Below the pieces are notes generated by a model. It saw only the letters and a list, made by a program, of their open reading frames with translations, was not told the origin of the DNA and did not search any database. Below, in pieces: positions 60,319 through 64,000 of a stretch of 64,000 nt of DNA (the stretch's first letter is position 1; each line of letters opens with the position of its first letter). The position numbers were made by a program, and so were the translations under genes. This DNA comes from Colletotrichum lupini (taxonomy: Eukaryota; Ascomycota; Sordariomycetes; Glomerellales; Glomerellaceae): assembly GCF_023278565.1 (NCBI RefSeq), contig NC_064676.1:5828001-5892000 (forward strand), given 5' to 3'.

Positions 60319-62623
60319 AAATATAAAAGAAATAAGTATTTTAGCCAGGTTTATAGAGGGGCGTATCTAGCCCCTAGCTTTTATTTTTATTAAATAATTA
60401 TATAAGATCTCGAGCTTATAGTTTAATAATAAGTAAATAGGTCCTTAGGAAATAAGCGCTACGTTATTTAGTTCAATATAGTAGTCGTATAGTACTTTAT
60501 TTAGTAATAAAATAGCCTTTTTTTTAAGAATAAGTTATTAAAGTCTTAGTAACGTAGCTTTTAATCCTTAATTACGCTCGCTAATACTATATTACTATTT
60601 ATAACTAAGTTAATTATAATATATACGAGTATTACTAAAACTAAGTCGTTTAGTAACCCCTTTTTTAGGGCGTTTAAGCGGATATATTATTTATAAATTA
60701 GATATTACTACTTTTTTTATTTCTAACTAATTAGTAAGTTAATATCCTCTAGTTAGGGAAAACCGAAAATAAGTATAAGTATTATAATATTAGCTATTAC
60801 GAAGCGATATAACTATATCTCCGTTACGTAATTATTATTAATAATTCGAAGTTATAAGTAGTAGCTTCTTAGCGTCTCTATTTATTTATTCTTAATGTTT
60901 ACTAACTATAATAATAAGTAAATTCGTAAATTAGTATTAAAGTTATTAAATAGCCTAATACTAACTACGTTCCCTTTTATTCCTAAATTAATAAGGGCGC
61001 TTAGCTTTTTTTATACGTAGTTTAGGTATATATAAGTTAAGATATTTAAGCGCCGCCCTTATTAATTACTAACTACTTTTTTTATTAAAATAGTATTTAA
61101 GCTTATTATTAATCCGCGCTATTTAGTTAAAGCGAGGTCTAATTAATAACTAATAGCCTTATACTCCTTTTAGTTATATTTATAGTATATAACGCTCGGG
61201 TAGTTATTAATAAAGTACCCGGTTTTATTATAATTATAATATTACTAATATTACTCTTATAATTATAAATAATTCTTTATAATATAGCTAGTCTCTTTAT
61301 AATTATAGTACGTAGTATTTTTATTAAGTAAGTTATAGTATATTTTTTACGTATTTAACTTATTAATACCCCGGTATTTTCTTATTAATTCGTTCGAGTT
61401 TAAGTTAGAATATTACTTAGGGGACGTTTATAAGCTCCTTATTAATAATAAGGATTATTTAATACGTTTTATTAGTAATATTAACTATAAGCGAGTTTAT
61501 AGAAGTTCTATTTATAATACTATTACGAAGTATAATTCGGGCCGTAGCTTACTTATTAATATAAAAATCCTCTATTTTTTTATTAAAATATATTCTAATT
61601 TTATCTTGAGCTTATTAATATAACTAACGAACTCGTTAACTCTTTTTTTTTAACTTTACGAAGTACTATTTAGTTATATATTTACTACTATTCCTTAATT
61701 AGCGAGATTAAATAGGTTATTTTATAAAAAGGTCTTTAGTTCTTCTTATATAACTTAGTTTATTATAAACCCAGGGGTCCTTTAATAATTAAAAATATAG
61801 TATATTTAAAAAGTCTTTATATTACTACTTAAGTAGTTAACTATATATATTACTTTATTATAATTTATTCTTATTTATTAAGCCTATAAGTTAAAATAAT
61901 AATAATAATTAAAAAAAAAGCTTTATAAATCCTATACCGATTTATTAATATATAATAAGTTAAAGAGGGATAGCTGTCTAAATATAAACGTTCTATTTAT
62001 AATATTTATTTAAGTTAAAAAGGAGTTAGTAAATAGGGGCTTAGGTAGTATAAACTCGTTATTTTATTATTACTTAAGTAGCGCTTTAAGTATAGCTTCG
62101 CTTATTAAACTATTTTTAATCCGGAGGTTTACGTTCTTATTTATATTAAAGCTAATATTTAAGGTTATTATAGCTAAGACCGTAGCTCTTAATACGAGGG
62201 CCGGGCTATTTAAAGAGCTTTATAAGTATTCTACATCTACTTATTTTTTATATAAGCGCTCTTTATACGTTATAATAAGATTTTTTTTTTTAATTATTGT
62301 TCTTATTCTTATAACTTTACTAACTTATTACTTATTATTCGGTTTAAGTATTAATAAATAAGGGTAGGAGGTTCGTTATTTTATTTAAAATTTATTAATA
62401 TTTTCAGTAATACGGTCCTTTTATATTATTATTATATTATTTATCTTATTACGCTTCGTTTTTATATTATTTATTAAAGAGAAAGTAACTCTAGGGGGTT
62501 TAATAAAAAAAAGTCGTTTTTTTATTATTATTATAATACCGACTACGCTCTCTTATTATATCTCGTTTTTATTAATATTTTAAATTTCTAACCTAGTCCC
62601 TTTTATAAATAGAGATTTTAAAT

Positions 62624-62832
62624 TATTAATAAGTATATAATATAAAAAAGAAGTTTATAGAGGTTAATTATTATTAAGGTCTAAAAAATAAATTATTAAA
62701 ATCTACCCTTTTTTTAAGGTATATTACTAGCGCTCTATATATACCTAAGCTACTCCTTTATTACTTAGTCCCCCTCTTTATACCCCCTAAGCTATCCCTT
62801 AACTAACGAGGCCTGACCGGCGAGGCCTGACA
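62624..62832 (-). repeat. Right LTR (5' LTR) of the outer Gypsy element
   Basis: The 209-base copy ends in AGGCCTGACA followed by the CCGAT duplication. Its last roughly 60 bases keep ancestral C and G and are much less mutated than the left copy. Confidence 0.9.
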
Positions 62833-62973
62833 CCGATGCACCTATGCAGAGGCTTATAATGTTAGTGTTTAATGTTTATAAGAGTGACCTCCTTCCAATT
62901 CATGGCACTTTCTGTCCGATCTCAATCCATAATTTACCTACTTCTTACACTCAGAGCCATTGAGAACACTGAG

Positions 62974-64000
62974 ATGCGTTCGACTGTCTTTTCTGCGTTG
63001 CTTTGCGCTGGCCTTGCCTCCGCTGTAGCTAACACGTTTGGTAAGCTAATGATCGTATTCCAAACAGGCGGTGGAAGTGGCAGCTAACAATCATGAAGTT
63101 AACTGGGACACCGCCGTTTCGAAGGCCAATGCAATTCTAGCAGAACTTACCCTCGAAGAGAAAACGGCAATCGTCACCGGTGCGAACCCGCTGACCGGCC
63201 TTGGTTGCATCGGCAGCATTGGTGCAATCCCGCGTCTCAACTTCTCTGGCATCTGTTACTCAGACGGTTGGTCTGGCGTGAACCGTGCCGATCTTACAAG
63301 TGTGTTTCCAGCGGGTTTGACAGCTGCTGCAACTTGGGATGCGGACTTGATGTACCGTCGTGCGGTGGCCATCGGCGAAGAATTTCGAGCAAAGGGCATG
63401 CATGCTTGCTTAGGGTAAACCTTATCGTTCTCATGGAATAAAGCGTTCTTGTGCTAACATATTGAATTCAAGTCCCGTGGCAGGGCCACTCGCCCGTCAT
63501 CCGCTTGGAGGTCGTGTCTGGGAGGGGTTTTCTCCCGATCCCTACCCCACCGGCATCGCGATGGATCGCTCTATTCGAGGCCTCCAAAGCGTGGGTGTTC
63601 AGTCAATCACGAAACACTTCATCGGCAACGAGCAAGAAACGCAACGCACTAATGTCACCCTTCCTGATGGATCCAACATCGACGCCGTATCTACCAACAT
63701 GGACGACCGCACCCTTCACGAGCTCTACCTCTGGCCTTTCATGGATGCCATCAACGCGAAGCCTGCCGCAGTCATGTGTAGTTACAATCGTTTCAACCAG
63801 ACATACACTTGCGAGCACTCGAAGCTGCTGACTGGTATTCTGCGGGATGAGCTCGGTTTTGAGGGGTACACCGTGTCTGATTGGTATGCCACACACTCAA
63901 CTGCGGCCTCTATCAACGCTGGCCTGGATATGGAAATGCCTGGCACAACTGTACCCGGACAGGGTACTTCATGGTTCGGAAGCCACGTCAAAGATGCCGT
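62974..64000 (+). CDS. GH3 beta-glucosidase, 5' part (cut by window end)
   Basis: Exons 62974-63040, 63084-63414 and 63473 to beyond 64000. The predicted N-terminus MRSTVFSALLCAGLASAVA is a signal peptide. GH3 blocks follow: LTLEEKTAIVTG, GICYSDGWSGVNRADLTSVF, FPAGLTAAATWDADLM, the splice-restored GPVAGPLARHPLGGRVWEGF, the KHFIGNEQETQR motif, and GYTVSDW with the nucleophile Asp. It is a secreted enzyme cleaving beta-linked glucosides such as cellobiose. The first intron (43 bases, 63041-63083) is unusually short; a donor at 63025 with an acceptor at 63067 also keeps the frame, so the first exon border is uncertain. All residues visible here look intact. The gene starts 141 bases after the retrotransposon ends. 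Confidence 0.9.

Larger units (their letters stand above)
47572..62832 (-). mobile_element. Gypsy-type LTR retrotransposon, RIP-mutated, with nested insertions
   Basis: The LTRs are 47572-48299 (interrupted by a 514-bp insert plus a 5-base duplication) and 62624-62832; without the insert both are 209 bases. The target duplication CCGAT is intact on both sides (47567-47571 and 62833-62837). The element is on the minus strand. Reverse-transcriptase sequence is readable in frame from about 60316 to 59960, with ELRLYVNYRAINK and YLNNILIYS and several stops. A purine-rich stretch on the element strand (AGAGGAGAGAG) sits beside the left LTR, where the polypurine tract should be. After removing the two nested insertions the element is about 7.4 kb. 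No open frame longer than 60 codons remains, CpA and TpG are almost absent, and the element is dead. Confidence 0.9.

Noticed and set aside
47100..62832. Centromere or AT-rich structural region rather than transposons
   Set aside because: Exact equal-length LTR pairs, target duplications and in-frame RT remnants show that the bulk is two nested retrotransposons. A centromeric location is not excluded but nothing here demonstrates it.
47100..62832. Mitochondrial-like DNA because of AT-richness
   Set aside because: No mitochondrial genes are present, CpA/TpG depletion is specific to RIP, and nuclear LTR elements are identifiable.

Overview
The window reads as nuclear DNA of a filamentous ascomycete, most probably a Sordariomycete. 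Genes carry short GT-AG introns of about 50-100 bases, coding regions are moderately GC-rich, the families are fungal (VID27, RTA1, Zn2Cys6 regulators, an NPP1-type protein), and one AT-rich block bears the marks of repeat-induced point mutation (RIP). A plant-associated genus such as Colletotrichum would fit, but the sequence alone does not prove a genus. I found no canonical tRNA, rRNA or CRISPR.

Bases 1-31,500 are a housekeeping compartment: eIF3k (+), a TSR4/PDCD2-type ribosome assembly protein (-), chaperonin CCT6 (-), a prenylcysteine-oxidase-like flavoprotein (+), VID27 (+), trehalose-6-phosphate synthase (-), a DEK_C-domain chromatin protein (+), aldose 1-epimerase (+), a conserved unknown (+), COX20 (-) and the 2,230-residue catalytic subunit of DNA polymerase epsilon (+). 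All are intact. Exon borders were set by splice signals plus family reading frames.

Bases 31,900-46,600 are an accessory compartment: an ankyrin-repeat/ZZ-finger gene broken by five in-frame stops without any frameshift; a secreted protein of unknown family; an NPP1/NLP-family secreted protein with an altered signature heptapeptide; a 372-bp miniature LTR retrotransposon with 61-bp terminal repeats and a 5-bp target duplication; and a possible small module of MFS transporter, Zn2Cys6 regulator, RTA1-like membrane protein and BBE-type FAD oxidase.

Bases 47,100-62,832 are an AT-rich, gene-free block in which CpA and TpG are nearly absent. It resolves into one Gypsy-type LTR retrotransposon (47,572-62,832, target duplication CCGAT at both ends) carrying a second Gypsy element nested inside it (51,137-58,529) and a 514-bp solo-LTR-like insert inside its left LTR (47,651-48,164). 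Both large elements lie on the minus strand and are heavily mutated by C:G-to-T:A changes.

The block ends only 141 bp before the ATG of a GH3 beta-glucosidase gene (62,974 onward), which runs off the right edge of the window.
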